Assembly: GCF_965214215.1 (NCBI RefSeq)
Contig: NZ_CBDCBD010000003.1
Span: 1,054,001 to 1,118,000, forward strand
Direction of reading: 5' to 3'
Source: Poriferisodalis sp965214215
GTDB lineage: Bacteria; Actinomycetota; Acidimicrobiia; Acidimicrobiales; Poriferisodalaceae
DNA length: 64,000 nucleotides
Shown: one piece after another, positions 1 to 8,579 of the stretch
Layout of the letters: every line of letters begins with the position of its first letter
How positions within the stretch are numbered: position 1 is the first letter of the stretch
The notes under the pieces: model-generated
What the model was told of the DNA's origin: nothing
Seen by the model: the letters and a program-made list of their open reading frames with translations, nothing else
Database searches by the model: none
Program-made: the position numbers and the translations under genes

Positions 1-1155
1 GTGATGTTCGAAGTGGTGCTGGTGCCCATGTACCTGCTGATCGCGGGCTGGGGTTACGAGGGGCGTCGCTACGCCGCCACCAAGTTCTTCATCTACACGA
101 TGGCGGGCTCGGCGCTGCTGCTCGTGGCCATCGTGGCCACCGCCGTGCTCGGCTCGCCCGACAGCGGCATCACGTTCGACCTGCAGACGCTTGCCGAAGG
201 CCAGCATCTGCCCACCAACGCGGCCCGTTGGTGCTTCGTGGCGTTCGCGATCGCCTTTCTGGTGAAGGTGCCGGTGGTGCCGCTGCACACCTGGCTGCCC
301 GACGCGCACACCGAAGCGCCCACGGCGGGCTCGGTGGTGCTGGCAGCCGTGCTGCTGAAGCTGGGCACCTACGGTCTGCTGCGCTTCGGTCTGTACCTGT
401 TCCCCGAGGCGTCGAACTGGGCAGCCCCGGTGCTGGTCACCGTCGGCGTGGTGGGTGTCATCTGGGGCGCGATCACCGCGGCCATGCAGCGCGACCTCAA
501 ACGGCTCGTGGCGTATTCCTCGGTGGCCCACATGGGCTTCATCGTGCTGGGCATCTTCGCCTTCACCGCCCAGGCCATCGGCGGCGGCGTCATCCAGATG
601 GTCAACCACGGCATCAGCACCGGTGCCTTGTTCCTGCTCGTGGGGATGCTGTATGAGCGTCGCCAAACCCGTCAGATCGACGAGCTGGCCGGCATCCAGT
701 CGGCAGCACCGGTCTACGCCGGGGTGTTCACGCTGATCATGCTGTCGTCGGTGGGCGTGCCGGGCCTGAACGGGTTCGTCGGCGAGTTCCTGATCCTGAT
801 CGGATCGTTCGACACGCGGCCCGTGTGGACCATCGTCGCCGCAACCGGGGTGATCCTGGCAGCGCTGTACCTGCTGTGGGCATACCAGCGTGTGTTTCAC
901 GGACCTCCCGCTCCGGCGGACCGCCAGACGGCCGATCTGCGAAAGGGAGAGCTGGCGACACTTGCGCCGTTCATCATCGCCGTGGTGGCGCTCGGCGTGT
1001 ACCCCAAACCCCTGCTCAACGCGGTGGAGCCGGCTGCCGAGAAGTTGCTGATTCACCTCGACGATTACAGCGACTTCGAAGTGCCCGATCTGGGTGATCC
1101 AGTCGTCGTGGACCACAGCAATAGCGCCGGCGAGCACGACGAGGACGGCCACTGA
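1..1155 (+). CDS. nuoM: NADH-quinone oxidoreductase subunit M (NuoM, first copy), 5' end cut by window
   Basis: Membrane subunit of respiratory complex I and one of its three antiporter-like proton channels. The 384 residues visible begin inside the gene: NuoM proteins are usually about 500 residues, and the copy at 21 kb is 520. The family signature HTWLPDAHTEAPTAGS is present, followed by LLKLGTYG and the AYSSVAHMGF segment, with many hydrophobic helices. The true start lies left of position 1; the GTG at 1 only marks the window edge. It is followed after 106 bp by nuoN, the usual end of a nuo operon. A second nuoM lies at 21027-22589, so the genome has two complex I gene sets. Identification is secure. 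Confidence 0.95.
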   Translation: MMFEVVLVPMYLLIAGWGYEGRRYAATKFFIYTMAGSALLLVAIVATAVLGSPDSGITFDLQTLAEGQHLPTNAARWCFVAFAIAFLVKVPVVPLHTWLPDAHTEAPTAGSVVLAAVLLKLGTYGLLRFGLYLFPEASNWAAPVLVTVGVVGVIWGAITAAMQRDLKRLVAYSSVAHMGFIVLGIFAFTAQAIGGGVIQMVNHGISTGALFLLVGMLYERRQTRQIDELAGIQSAAPVYAGVFTLIMLSSVGVPGLNGFVGEFLILIGSFDTRPVWTIVAATGVILAALYLLWAYQRVFHGPPAPADRQTADLRKGELATLAPFIIAVVALGVYPKPLLNAVEPAAEKLLIHLDDYSDFEVPDLGDPVVVDHSNSAGEHDEDGH

Positions 1156-1261
1156 TGCGGCCGCTCGACACCGGGTTGCTCAGACCAGCCGGCTCGGCGG
1201 TCATGGTTGTGCACGGCCGAACCGGCGAACGAGTCGGTGAACTCGGCGGAGGCCACAGCTG

Positions 1262-2899
1262 ATGCTGTCGTTTGAATCGCCGGCCGTCGACTGGTGGGTG
1301 CTCGTCCCGCAGATGATCCTCGTCGGCGTCGCGCTCGGACTGCTGCTGGTTTCCTCGCTGGCGCCGCGGACGCTGCCCGGCTGGGTGTCCACCGTCATCT
1401 CGATCGCTGCCGGTGCGGCTGCAGCCATCGTGGCTGCCGTCCAGTGGGCCATGTGGGGCTCGACGCCTCGGCCCACGCTGGCAGGCGCCTTCGTGAGCGA
1501 TGGTTTCAGCCTGCTGCTCACGGTGCTGATCGGCGCGGGCGTGGTGATGACGGCCCTCGTCGCCCACTCGGTACTCGACCGCTACGACATGGCGCCGCCG
1601 GAGTTCGCGGCGCTGCTGCTGGCGTCTGCTGCCGGCGCGGTCGTGATGGCCGGCGCGAACGACCTGATCGTGCTGTTCCTAGGGCTCGAATCGCTCTCGA
1701 TTGCGCTGTACGTGCTGATCGCGTTGGCAGGGCGGCGGGATTCCGCCCGCGAGTCGGCCATGAAGTACTTCGTGCTCGGCGCCTTCAGCTCGGCCTTCTT
1801 TCTCTACGGCATCGCACTGGTGTACGGCTCGACGGGCAGCACGAACCTCAGCGGGATCGGCGACTTCCTCTTCGGATCCATCAGGGAAACCGATTACCTG
1901 CTGCTCGTCGGCATAGCGCTGCTGCTGGTCGGGCTCGGCTTCAAGGTGGCCGCCGTCCCGTTCCACTTCTGGGCGCCCGATGTGTACGAGGGTGCGCCGA
2001 GCCCGGTCACCGGCTACTTGGCGTCGATCGCCAAGGCAGCTGGCTTCGCTGCGCTGGCGCGTGTGCTGTACGTGGCGGTCGCGGAGCAGAGCACTGCCTG
2101 GGCGCCGATCCTCATCGGGCTGGCGTTCGCCACGCTTGCGGTCGGCGCCGTCATGGCCATCTGCCAATCCGATGTCAAGCGCATGCTGGCCTACAGCTCG
2201 ATCAGCCACGCAGGCTTCGTGCTCGTCGGCCTCTCCGCGGTCGACACAGGGGCGCTGCGGGATCTGTGGGCCAGCACCGGCGAAGGCGCGCAATGGATCG
2301 TGAGGGTCGCTGGTCAAGCGCCTCGCATCTTGACGGGCGGCACCGCAGACGTGGCCAGCCCAGTCTCGTCGGCTGTGTTTTACCTGATCGCCTACTCATT
2401 CATGGCTTTGGGCAGCTTCGCCGTGCTGTCGGTCATCAGTGCTGAACGCGGAACGCTGGATCCTGACACCAGCCCGCATGCCCTCAGCCGATACGGCGGG
2501 CTGGCGCGCCGTCGCCCTGTTCTGGCACTCGCGTTCGCTGTGCTGCTGCTGGCGCAGGCAGGCGTGCCGCTCACGGCCGGTTTCGTGGCGAAGTTCGAGG
2601 TCATCCGGGCAGCGGTCAGCACCGACGGTTACGTCCTGGCCGCGGCCGCCATGATCACCGCAGTTGTCGGCGCCTTCGCCTACCTGCGAGTCGTGCTGGC
2701 CATGTACGCGCCAGAAGGATCGGACGCCGATGGCAACAGCGCGCCGGTCGCCCTGGCGAGCCGTCCGCGCTGGGGAGGCTTGCCCCTGACATCGGTACTC
2801 GCCATCAGCCTCGCGGTCGCCGTGACCGTGGTCGTCGGCGTCTTCCCGCAGCGTCTCCTGGAGTGGAGCGCCGAGGCCGTCCTGTCGATCATCCTGTAG
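1262..2899 (+). CDS. nuoN: NADH-quinone oxidoreductase subunit N (NuoN, first copy)
   Basis: Antiporter-like membrane subunit of complex I, 545 residues, normal for the family. The core has VPFHFWAPDVYEGAPSPVTG, SDVKRMLAYSSISHAG and a PLTAGFVAKF segment, all NuoN hallmarks, within about fourteen predicted helices. The ATG at 1262 is preceded by a GGAGG ribosome binding site (1248-1252). It follows nuoM by 106 bp, with no gene in the spacer. It is a paralogue of nuoN at 22649-24313 rather than a recent duplicate, because the two proteins differ widely outside the conserved motifs. It is the last gene of this nuo set; an AT-rich inverted repeat follows. Confidence 0.95.
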   Translation: MLSFESPAVDWWVLVPQMILVGVALGLLLVSSLAPRTLPGWVSTVISIAAGAAAAIVAAVQWAMWGSTPRPTLAGAFVSDGFSLLLTVLIGAGVVMTALVAHSVLDRYDMAPPEFAALLLASAAGAVVMAGANDLIVLFLGLESLSIALYVLIALAGRRDSARESAMKYFVLGAFSSAFFLYGIALVYGSTGSTNLSGIGDFLFGSIRETDYLLLVGIALLLVGLGFKVAAVPFHFWAPDVYEGAPSPVTGYLASIAKAAGFAALARVLYVAVAEQSTAWAPILIGLAFATLAVGAVMAICQSDVKRMLAYSSISHAGFVLVGLSAVDTGALRDLWASTGEGAQWIVRVAGQAPRILTGGTADVASPVSSAVFYLIAYSFMALGSFAVLSVISAERGTLDPDTSPHALSRYGGLARRRPVLALAFAVLLLAQAGVPLTAGFVAKFEVIRAAVSTDGYVLAAAAMITAVVGAFAYLRVVLAMYAPEGSDADGNSAPVALASRPRWGGLPLTSVLAISLAVAVTVVVGVFPQRLLEWSAEAVLSIIL

Positions 2900-2925
2900 A
2901 GCAGGTCGAGCGGCGACCGCGTATG

Positions 2926-2973
2926 CAAAGTTTTGAACAAGACTTCAAACTCACAGCAAGTTTCATAACTTTG
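2926..2973. promoter_or_regulatory. AT-rich inverted repeat downstream of first nuoN
   Basis: Two 12-bp arms (CAAAGTTTTGAA at 2926-2937 and TTCATAACTTTG at 2962-2973) are reverse complements with one mismatch, 24 bp apart. The surrounding 60 bp is far richer in A and T than the neighbouring genes. It could end the nuo transcript or be an operator for the operon downstream; no T-run follows, so a classical terminator is not shown. The rest of 2900-3119 has no recognisable gene. Confidence 0.4.
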
Positions 2974-3119
2974 AATTCGCTGTTCGGTGGCCGACCGTCT
3001 TCCGCCATCGAAGTCCGCCTATAACCCGAGAGGAAATGCGATGGTTCCCCTGGCTCTGACGGTTGGTTGCCATCGGGTGCCGGGGTATCGCTCTGCGCGT
3101 TGCGTACGGTGACATCGTG

Positions 3120-3347
3120 ATGACACCGCTCGGACGCGAGCTGCGCAGCCTTGCCCGGCAGATTGCAGATGGGGCATCGCAGATGGGCGATATCGAGCAT
3201 CAACAGTCCCTCCGGCAAGAGTTGGGACGCAAGCTCACAAGTGCCGGTACGACGACGAAGGAGATTGCCAAGGCCGCCGGTGTGAGGCGATGGGTGGTGC
3301 GGTCATGGCTTCTCGACGCCCAGATAGGGAGGATTCCAAGGCTCTAG
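3120..3347 (+). CDS. small helix-turn-helix protein of unknown role
   Basis: A 75-residue protein. The C-terminal half (residues 42-64) reads like a recombinase- or repressor-type helix-turn-helix, with TTKEIAKAAGV then RRWVVRSWL. The first half is a charged amphipathic helix. The ATG at 3120 is chosen because the ORF's earlier start would add an unrelated stretch; a GTG one codon before is equally possible. No effector or catalytic domain is present, so it may be a free-standing DNA-binding protein or the tail of a lost resolvase. It stands alone between the nuoN end and the PTS operon, on the same strand. I do not recognise a family; that it is expressed is only probable. Confidence 0.45.
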   Translation: MTPLGRELRSLARQIADGASQMGDIEHQQSLRQELGRKLTSAGTTTKEIAKAAGVRRWVVRSWLLDAQIGRIPRL

Positions 3348-3389
3348 CGCGAACGCTGCGGCTGATGTGACAGAAATGATCTGTTGCGC

Positions 3390-3420
3390 CAGTTTGGCTG
3401 ATCTGCTCTGCGTCAAACTG
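3390..3420. promoter_or_regulatory. inverted repeat upstream of the PTS operon
   Basis: Perfect 7-bp arms CAGTTTG (3390-3396) and CAAACTG (3414-3420), 17 bp apart, lie 81 bp before the first gene of the PTS operon. Position and symmetry suit an operator or a leader hairpin. The PRD regulator encoded in the operon is an obvious candidate to bind here, but that is inference. Confidence 0.35.
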
Positions 3421-3500
3421 CCGGTTGCAACCCACTGGGCAGCCGTCAACGATGGTGCCTGCGGAGCTCGGGGTGAAGCTCCCGCAGGGAGGTCCGAGGG

Positions 3501-5267
3501 GTGACGGTGACCGGCGCATGGTCATACGACCGATATCGCGAGGGCACGGCGCCCCTTCCTCACCCGAATCTTGCGTGGAATACCTACGGCGGGGGCGTCG
3601 AGAGCATCGGCCGCGACGGGCGCCCGGAGTCGGTCGACGTGCCTGCACCAGCGCCCGACCAGCTGCTCGTGCGGGTAGACGCGGTCGGGCTCTGCTTCTC
3701 AGACGTGAAGCTGATCCGTCTCGGCTCGGAGCATCCCAAGCTGTACGGCCGCGATCTGTCGGTGGACCCCATCCGACTCGGCCATGAGGCGACGGTGACG
3801 GTCATCGAGGCGGGAGACGATCTTGCTGAGACCTACCGCACGGGTGATCGACTCGCAATTCAGCCGGACATCTTCATCGACGGTCGCAGCACCGCCTACG
3901 GCTACACGATCCCCGGTGGCCTGATCCAGTACCACCTGATCGGTCCAGAGGTCCTCGACGCGGACGGCGTCTCATACGTCATCCCAGTCGCTGATGACAT
4001 CGGCTACGCAGCAGCGGCGCTGTCTGAGCCCTGGGCATGCGTGGAAGCCGCGTACACGCAGCGCCGCCGTCTGTGGCCGCTCAGCGGCGGGACAGCCTGG
4101 ATCATCGGTCACCCCGACGACCAGCGCGACTACGACTTCGGCGACACGCTCCGCCACGCCGCCCGCGTCGTGCTCACCGGTCTGAACCCGAACACCGCCT
4201 CTGCGGTGCTCGAAGCGATAGGTCCGAAGACCGAGGCGTCAGTCGTCGATGCCCCCGAGTTGTCGGAGTACTCCTCGCTCGTCGACCGCGAGACCGGCGG
4301 AGACGGCTTCGACGACATCATCCTCATCGATCCACGGTCTGCTTCGCAGGTGACCGAGGTCGCACGGCACATCGCGTTTCGCGGCACGCTCAACCTCGTC
4401 GGCGAACGCCCGCTCGACGGTCTCTCATCCATCGATTTCGGCCGCTTGCACTACGACTACACAGCCTTCGTCGGCACACGCGGCCCGACCATCGAGACGG
4501 CATACGGCGAGCAGCGAAACCGCTGCGATCTGCGTCCCGGTGGGGTGGCAGTGTTCGTCGGCGCAGGTGGGCCGATGGGTCAGATGCATGTGCAGCGGGC
4601 GCTCGAGAAGGCCGATGGCCCGTCCGTCGTCATCGGCATCGACCCAGACCGTGCGCGCCTGGACGTGCTGGCGGCATCGCTCGGCCCGCTCGCGGAACGT
4701 TCTGGCTGCGAACTCATCGTGCTGAACGCCGATGCGTCCGACCCGACTGTGCGTGCACTGATCGACGAGCGTTCCGGCGGCGCCGGCGCAGACGATGTTG
4801 TCGTCACCGTGCCGGTCGCGTCGGTCATGGCATCGGCGGCGCGGTTAATGAGTGCCGATGGAATGCTCGTGTTCTTCGCAGGAGTCGCGAACGGCACAAC
4901 CGGGCAGCTCGATATGAGTCCGGTGTATCTCAGCAATACCCAGTACACCGGAACGTCTGGTTCGACACTCGACGATCAAGCGCTCGTGCTCGACAAGACG
5001 GCGGCGGGCTTGCTTTCGCCCGACTTGAATCTGGCTGCCCTCGGCGGGATCGAAGCCGGGCGAGACGGTGTGCAGGCGATGCTCGACGGCCGGTTTGCCG
5101 GCAAGATCGTCATTTTCCCCCAAGTTGCTGGCATGCCGCTGCTGGGACTCGACGAGCTGGCCGACCGATATCCCGATATCGGCAGCGCCCTGGGACCGCA
5201 GGGCCAATGGACATCCGAGGCTGAGCGACGGCTCATCGAGACCCATGGGGTCGTCGAGGATTTGTGA
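3501..5267 (+). CDS. zinc-type (MDR) polyol- or ketose-phosphate dehydrogenase, SorE/GatD-like
   Basis: A medium-chain dehydrogenase of 588 residues, long for a superfamily whose members usually have 350-430. The GroES-like N-terminus shows the catalytic zinc pattern: GLCFSDV near residue 70, RLGHEAT near 93 and SEPWACVEA near 175. The structural-zinc cysteine cluster is absent. Two Rossmann-like stretches follow: residues 190-300 (WIIGHPDD, FDDIILIDPR) and 345-480 with the dinucleotide signature FVGAGGPMGQMH. Best fit is an L-sorbose-1-phosphate reductase or galactitol-1-phosphate dehydrogenase type enzyme that oxidises or reduces the phosphorylated polyol delivered by the PTS. GTG start with a GGGAGG site at 3486-3491. 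It overlaps the next gene by 4 bp. Substrate unknown. Confidence 0.75.
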   Translation: MTVTGAWSYDRYREGTAPLPHPNLAWNTYGGGVESIGRDGRPESVDVPAPAPDQLLVRVDAVGLCFSDVKLIRLGSEHPKLYGRDLSVDPIRLGHEATVTVIEAGDDLAETYRTGDRLAIQPDIFIDGRSTAYGYTIPGGLIQYHLIGPEVLDADGVSYVIPVADDIGYAAAALSEPWACVEAAYTQRRRLWPLSGGTAWIIGHPDDQRDYDFGDTLRHAARVVLTGLNPNTASAVLEAIGPKTEASVVDAPELSEYSSLVDRETGGDGFDDIILIDPRSASQVTEVARHIAFRGTLNLVGERPLDGLSSIDFGRLHYDYTAFVGTRGPTIETAYGEQRNRCDLRPGGVAVFVGAGGPMGQMHVQRALEKADGPSVVIGIDPDRARLDVLAASLGPLAERSGCELIVLNADASDPTVRALIDERSGGAGADDVVVTVPVASVMASAARLMSADGMLVFFAGVANGTTGQLDMSPVYLSNTQYTGTSGSTLDDQALVLDKTAAGLLSPDLNLAALGGIEAGRDGVQAMLDGRFAGKIVIFPQVAGMPLLGLDELADRYPDIGSALGPQGQWTSEAERRLIETHGVVEDL

Positions 5268-6196
5268 TCACGACGCTGACGCCGAACCCGAGTTTCGACC
5301 GGACGCTGCGCGTCAACGCACTTGAGCCGGGCGGCGTGCACCGTGCATCACTCGAACGGGTCGAGTGTGCCGGCAAGGGGGTCAACGTCGCCCGTGCTCT
5401 CGCCGTCAACGAACACCGGGCCCGGGCCGTGTTCCCGGCCAACGACGACGACTTCGCAGTCTTCGATGCAGCGCTGGCCGCCACTGGGGTGATGTCGCAT
5501 GCGGTCCGGATTCGAGGATCCATCCGCAGCAACATCACCGTGGTCGAGCCCGATGGCACGACGACGAAGATCAACGAGCCGGGACCAGAACTCGATGCAG
5601 CGGAGGCCGCCGAGCTGATGCGCGCCGCGGTGACCGATTCGGGCTCGGACTGGCTCATCGCCAGCGGGCGCCTCGCGCCTCGAACGCCGACGGACTTCTA
5701 TGCGCAGCTTGCCGAGGCGCTCCCCGACGCAGCGCAGCGGCTCGCTGTCGATTCCAGCGGTGAACCGCTCGAGCTGCTCGTCGGGACGCCGTGCGCGGTC
5801 GTGAAGCCCAATCTCAGCGAGTTGGCCAGCCTCACACGTCTGCAGATGTTGACCGTGGGCGATGTCGTCGACACAGCCGCGGATCTGCGCGACCGCGGCT
5901 GGGGCGCGGTGCTGGTCAGTCTCGGTCGTTTCGGGGCCGTGCTGGTGAGCGACGAGATCTGCTACGGCACCATCTCGGTGACCGACGTGCGCAACACGGT
6001 CGGTGCGGGCGATGCACTCCTCGCCGGTTTCATCGCAGCAGGCGGCCAGGGCTCGGAGGCACTGGCTGAGGGGCTGGCTTGGGCGTCAGCCGCAGTGCGA
6101 TCGATGGGCACAGCCGGCACCCGAGTCAGCCTCGACGATCGGCGCGCGGTCGCGGTGTCGCCATGCGTACCGCGAGATCTGCCAGTGGGGGAATGA
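5264..6196 (+). CDS. PfkB-family sugar-phosphate kinase (1-phosphofructokinase / tagatose-6-phosphate kinase type)
   Basis: A cytoplasmic ribokinase-fold kinase of 310 residues, typical length. It opens with TLTPNPSFDRTLRV, then AGKGVNVARAL (substrate-binding glycine motif), VKPNLSEL, and the PfkB signature NTVGAGDALLAGF near residue 245 with the catalytic aspartate. This subgroup phosphorylates fructose-1-phosphate or tagatose-6-phosphate to a bisphosphate ready for aldolase. Next to the dehydrogenase it suggests the route polyol phosphate, then ketose phosphate, then ketose bisphosphate. The GTG start overlaps the upstream stop by 4 bp, which implies translational coupling. No aldolase gene is in the window. 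Exact substrate not decided; calling it FruK would be too specific. Confidence 0.8.
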   Translation: MITTLTPNPSFDRTLRVNALEPGGVHRASLERVECAGKGVNVARALAVNEHRARAVFPANDDDFAVFDAALAATGVMSHAVRIRGSIRSNITVVEPDGTTTKINEPGPELDAAEAAELMRAAVTDSGSDWLIASGRLAPRTPTDFYAQLAEALPDAAQRLAVDSSGEPLELLVGTPCAVVKPNLSELASLTRLQMLTVGDVVDTAADLRDRGWGAVLVSLGRFGAVLVSDEICYGTISVTDVRNTVGAGDALLAGFIAAGGQGSEALAEGLAWASAAVRSMGTAGTRVSLDDRRAVAVSPCVPRDLPVGE

Positions 6197-6876
6197 GCAT
6201 GAGCGAACAGTTTCCGCTCCGGATCTCGGCAATGTTCCGTTCCGGGATCTCGGGGTATGTCAAGAATCTCGTCCCGCTCACGGCTGCTGGCGCAGTCACC
6301 ATCGCCGTCTTCGGCATCTTCCGCTTCTGGGCGCAGATGGCGATCGACGACGGCAAGACGTTTCAGTCGATCGTCTTCGATCTTCTCGGACTGGTGCTTG
6401 CCGGAACGGTTTCGCTGCCGTGGTTCGCCTATGCCCTGGACGCGGCTCGCATCAAGCCGATCGACCTTGCCGCGCCGTGGCGCAGCGGGGGGCAGTTCGC
6501 CGCGCAGCTCGTGTGCGCGATCTTCTTCTGGGCCGCCTTCATGCTCGGCTTGCGTTACCTGGCAGGGATCCCGTCGATTCTCGCCGCCCTGTTCTACGGC
6601 TTCTACGGCTATGTCGTCGCCGATCGAGCGGCCAAAGGAGGCTTGCGAGCACTCGGCACCAGCGTGCGTCTCGGCACCAAGCGCCGCGTTGCGCTCTTCG
6701 CGATCTTGGCGCTGTTCGCCGTCTTCAATCTGCTGGCTGCGATTCCACTCGGCTACGGGGTGTCGGCGCTGACGGTGGTGCTCACGCTCGCCCTGCTGAC
6801 GGTGACTGCCAGCATCACGCTGGTGGGGGGAGCGTGCCTGTACGACGCGCTGACGGAACGATTGGGCGAGCAATGA
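6193..6876 (+). CDS. PTS-operon membrane protein, unknown function
   Basis: A 227-residue integral membrane protein with about five or six hydrophobic segments, including NLVPLTAAGAVTIAVFGIF, the stretch around residues 62-80, FFWAAFMLGLRYLA, FAILALFAVFNLL and a C-terminal pair. The N-terminus is cytoplasmic-looking. The start at ATG 6193 (MSMSEQ) is chosen because it overlaps the kinase stop as ATGA; an earlier in-frame ATG would run deep into the kinase gene. It ends by overlapping the Enzyme I start in the same way. I recognise no family. Fixed place between metabolic enzymes and Enzyme I suggests a role in the same sugar system, possibly in assembly or a second transport step. Confidence 0.75.
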   Translation: MSMSEQFPLRISAMFRSGISGYVKNLVPLTAAGAVTIAVFGIFRFWAQMAIDDGKTFQSIVFDLLGLVLAGTVSLPWFAYALDAARIKPIDLAAPWRSGGQFAAQLVCAIFFWAAFMLGLRYLAGIPSILAALFYGFYGYVVADRAAKGGLRALGTSVRLGTKRRVALFAILALFAVFNLLAAIPLGYGVSALTVVLTLALLTVTASITLVGGACLYDALTERLGEQ

Positions 6877-8579
6877 GCGAATCACCTGAGGTCAGGCTCA
6901 GCGGCACGCCGGCCTCGGCGGGCGTTGCGGTGGGGCCGGCGATCGTCATCGACTCCCAAGCCGTGGTGGTGCCTGATCTGGAGGATCCAGCCGACGCGTT
7001 CAGCGAAGCGAGCGCGGCGGTGAGTCGACAACTTGAAGCGATGTGCGAGACGGCCCGTGCGGCCGGACGCGCCGAAGCTGGTGACGTCCTCGAAGCCCAG
7101 GCGCTGATGGCACAGGACCCGATGCTGGCCGATGCCGTCGCTGCTGCCCTCGGCGACGGTGCTGGCCTCGGCGAGGCGCTGCAACAGGCGCGCCAACAGA
7201 TCGAAGAACTATTCGCGGCAATCGATGATCCGTACATCGCGGCACGCGCCCAAGACGTGGTCGAGGTCACCGAGCGGATCAGCCGATGGCTCGCCGGCGT
7301 CGACGTACCGGACTTGGGCCAGATCGCCGAGCCGTCGGTGCTCGTTGCACGGGCGCTCACGGCAGCCGACACCGCTGCGCTCGACCCTGCTTGTGTCCTC
7401 GGCTTCGTGACCGAGGCCGGCGGGCCCACCTCGCACGTCGCCATCATTGCTCGATCACTGGGGGTCGCGGCCGTGGTGGGCGCCGCCGGCATCGTCGAGC
7501 GCACGCGGGCAGGTGACCCAGTTGCCATCGATGGCGCGACCGGCGACGTCGTCATCCACCCGACCGAGGTGACGGCCGAGGCCTTCGCGGCACGCCGCGA
7601 GGCTTTCGAGGCAGCCGTTGCTGCCGCCGAGCAGTTCCGCGGGATGAGCGTGGCCCTCGGTGAACATCGGGTCGACGTACCCGCCAACGCGGGGTCCCGG
7701 GACGATGTCGAGCGCGCCGTGGAGGCCGCGGCCGACGGCATCGGCCTGCTGCGCACGGAATTCCTGTTTCTCGACCGGTCCGATGCCCCCGGCGAGGACG
7801 AGCAGTTCGACTTCTACTCCTTTGCCGGCGCCAGCTTCAGCCAGCCCGTCGTGATCAGGACGTTCGACATCGGCGGGGACAAGCCCGCGCCCTACCTCGG
7901 CATCGCCGCGGAGGAGAACCCGTTCCTCGGTGTGCGCGGCGCGCGCCTGTACCGCGAGTTTCCCGAGGTCTTCGAGACGCAGGTGCGCGCAATCCTGCGA
8001 GCTGCGGCCGACACCCAGATTTGTCTGATGCTGCCCATGGTGTCGACGGTGACCGAGATCGGTGACTTGCGCGGCTGGATTTCCGAGATTGCGGCTGAGT
8101 TGACGGCCCGCGGCATCCGCCATGAGATGCCGCCGATCGGGATCATGGTGGAAGTCCCCTCGGTGGCACTCGTGGCCGACGCCGTAGCGCCGCATGTCGA
8201 CTTCTTCTCGATCGGGACCAACGACCTCACGCAGTACGCCATGGCCGCCGACCGCACCAACACCGCGCTCGACGAATTCCAGGATCCGCTCCACCCTGCG
8301 GTGCTCGCCTTGTGCGAGCGCACGGTGGCCGCGGCGAAGCGCCACGGCATCAGCGTGTCGGTGTGCGGACTCGCTGCGGCCGACCCGCTCGGCGCGGCGG
8401 TGTTCGCTGCCATGGGCGTCGACAAGCTCTCGGTCAGCCCGCGAACGGTCAATTTGGTGAAATCGGCGATTGCGGCGACTGAAGCGTCAACCGCCGAGGA
8501 GATGGTGCGCACCGCACTCGCGGCGGCTACGGCTGACGAGGCTCGCAGCATGATCGCCAACCCGACTCGAAGCCCATGA
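6873..8579 (+). CDS. ptsI: PTS Enzyme I (phosphoenolpyruvate-protein phosphotransferase)
   Basis: Cytoplasmic first enzyme of the PTS: takes phosphate from phosphoenolpyruvate and passes it to HPr. It has 568 residues, the normal length. The phosphorylated histidine is H188 in GGPTSHVAIIARS. The C-terminal PEP-binding barrel has GIGLLRTEFLFL, FDIGGDKPAPYL, MVEVPSVALVAD and FSIGTNDLTQYAMAADR, plus the catalytic cysteine in VCGLAA. The start at 6873 overlaps the previous stop (ATGA); upstream in-frame codons belong to other genes. Its gene sits inside the sugar operon together with HPr, so the entire phosphorelay is encoded at one locus. Identification is secure. Confidence 0.97.
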   Translation: MSESPEVRLSGTPASAGVAVGPAIVIDSQAVVVPDLEDPADAFSEASAAVSRQLEAMCETARAAGRAEAGDVLEAQALMAQDPMLADAVAAALGDGAGLGEALQQARQQIEELFAAIDDPYIAARAQDVVEVTERISRWLAGVDVPDLGQIAEPSVLVARALTAADTAALDPACVLGFVTEAGGPTSHVAIIARSLGVAAVVGAAGIVERTRAGDPVAIDGATGDVVIHPTEVTAEAFAARREAFEAAVAAAEQFRGMSVALGEHRVDVPANAGSRDDVERAVEAAADGIGLLRTEFLFLDRSDAPGEDEQFDFYSFAGASFSQPVVIRTFDIGGDKPAPYLGIAAEENPFLGVRGARLYREFPEVFETQVRAILRAAADTQICLMLPMVSTVTEIGDLRGWISEIAAELTARGIRHEMPPIGIMVEVPSVALVADAVAPHVDFFSIGTNDLTQYAMAADRTNTALDEFQDPLHPAVLALCERTVAAAKRHGISVSVCGLAAADPLGAAVFAAMGVDKLSVSPRTVNLVKSAIAATEASTAEEMVRTALAAATADEARSMIANPTRSP

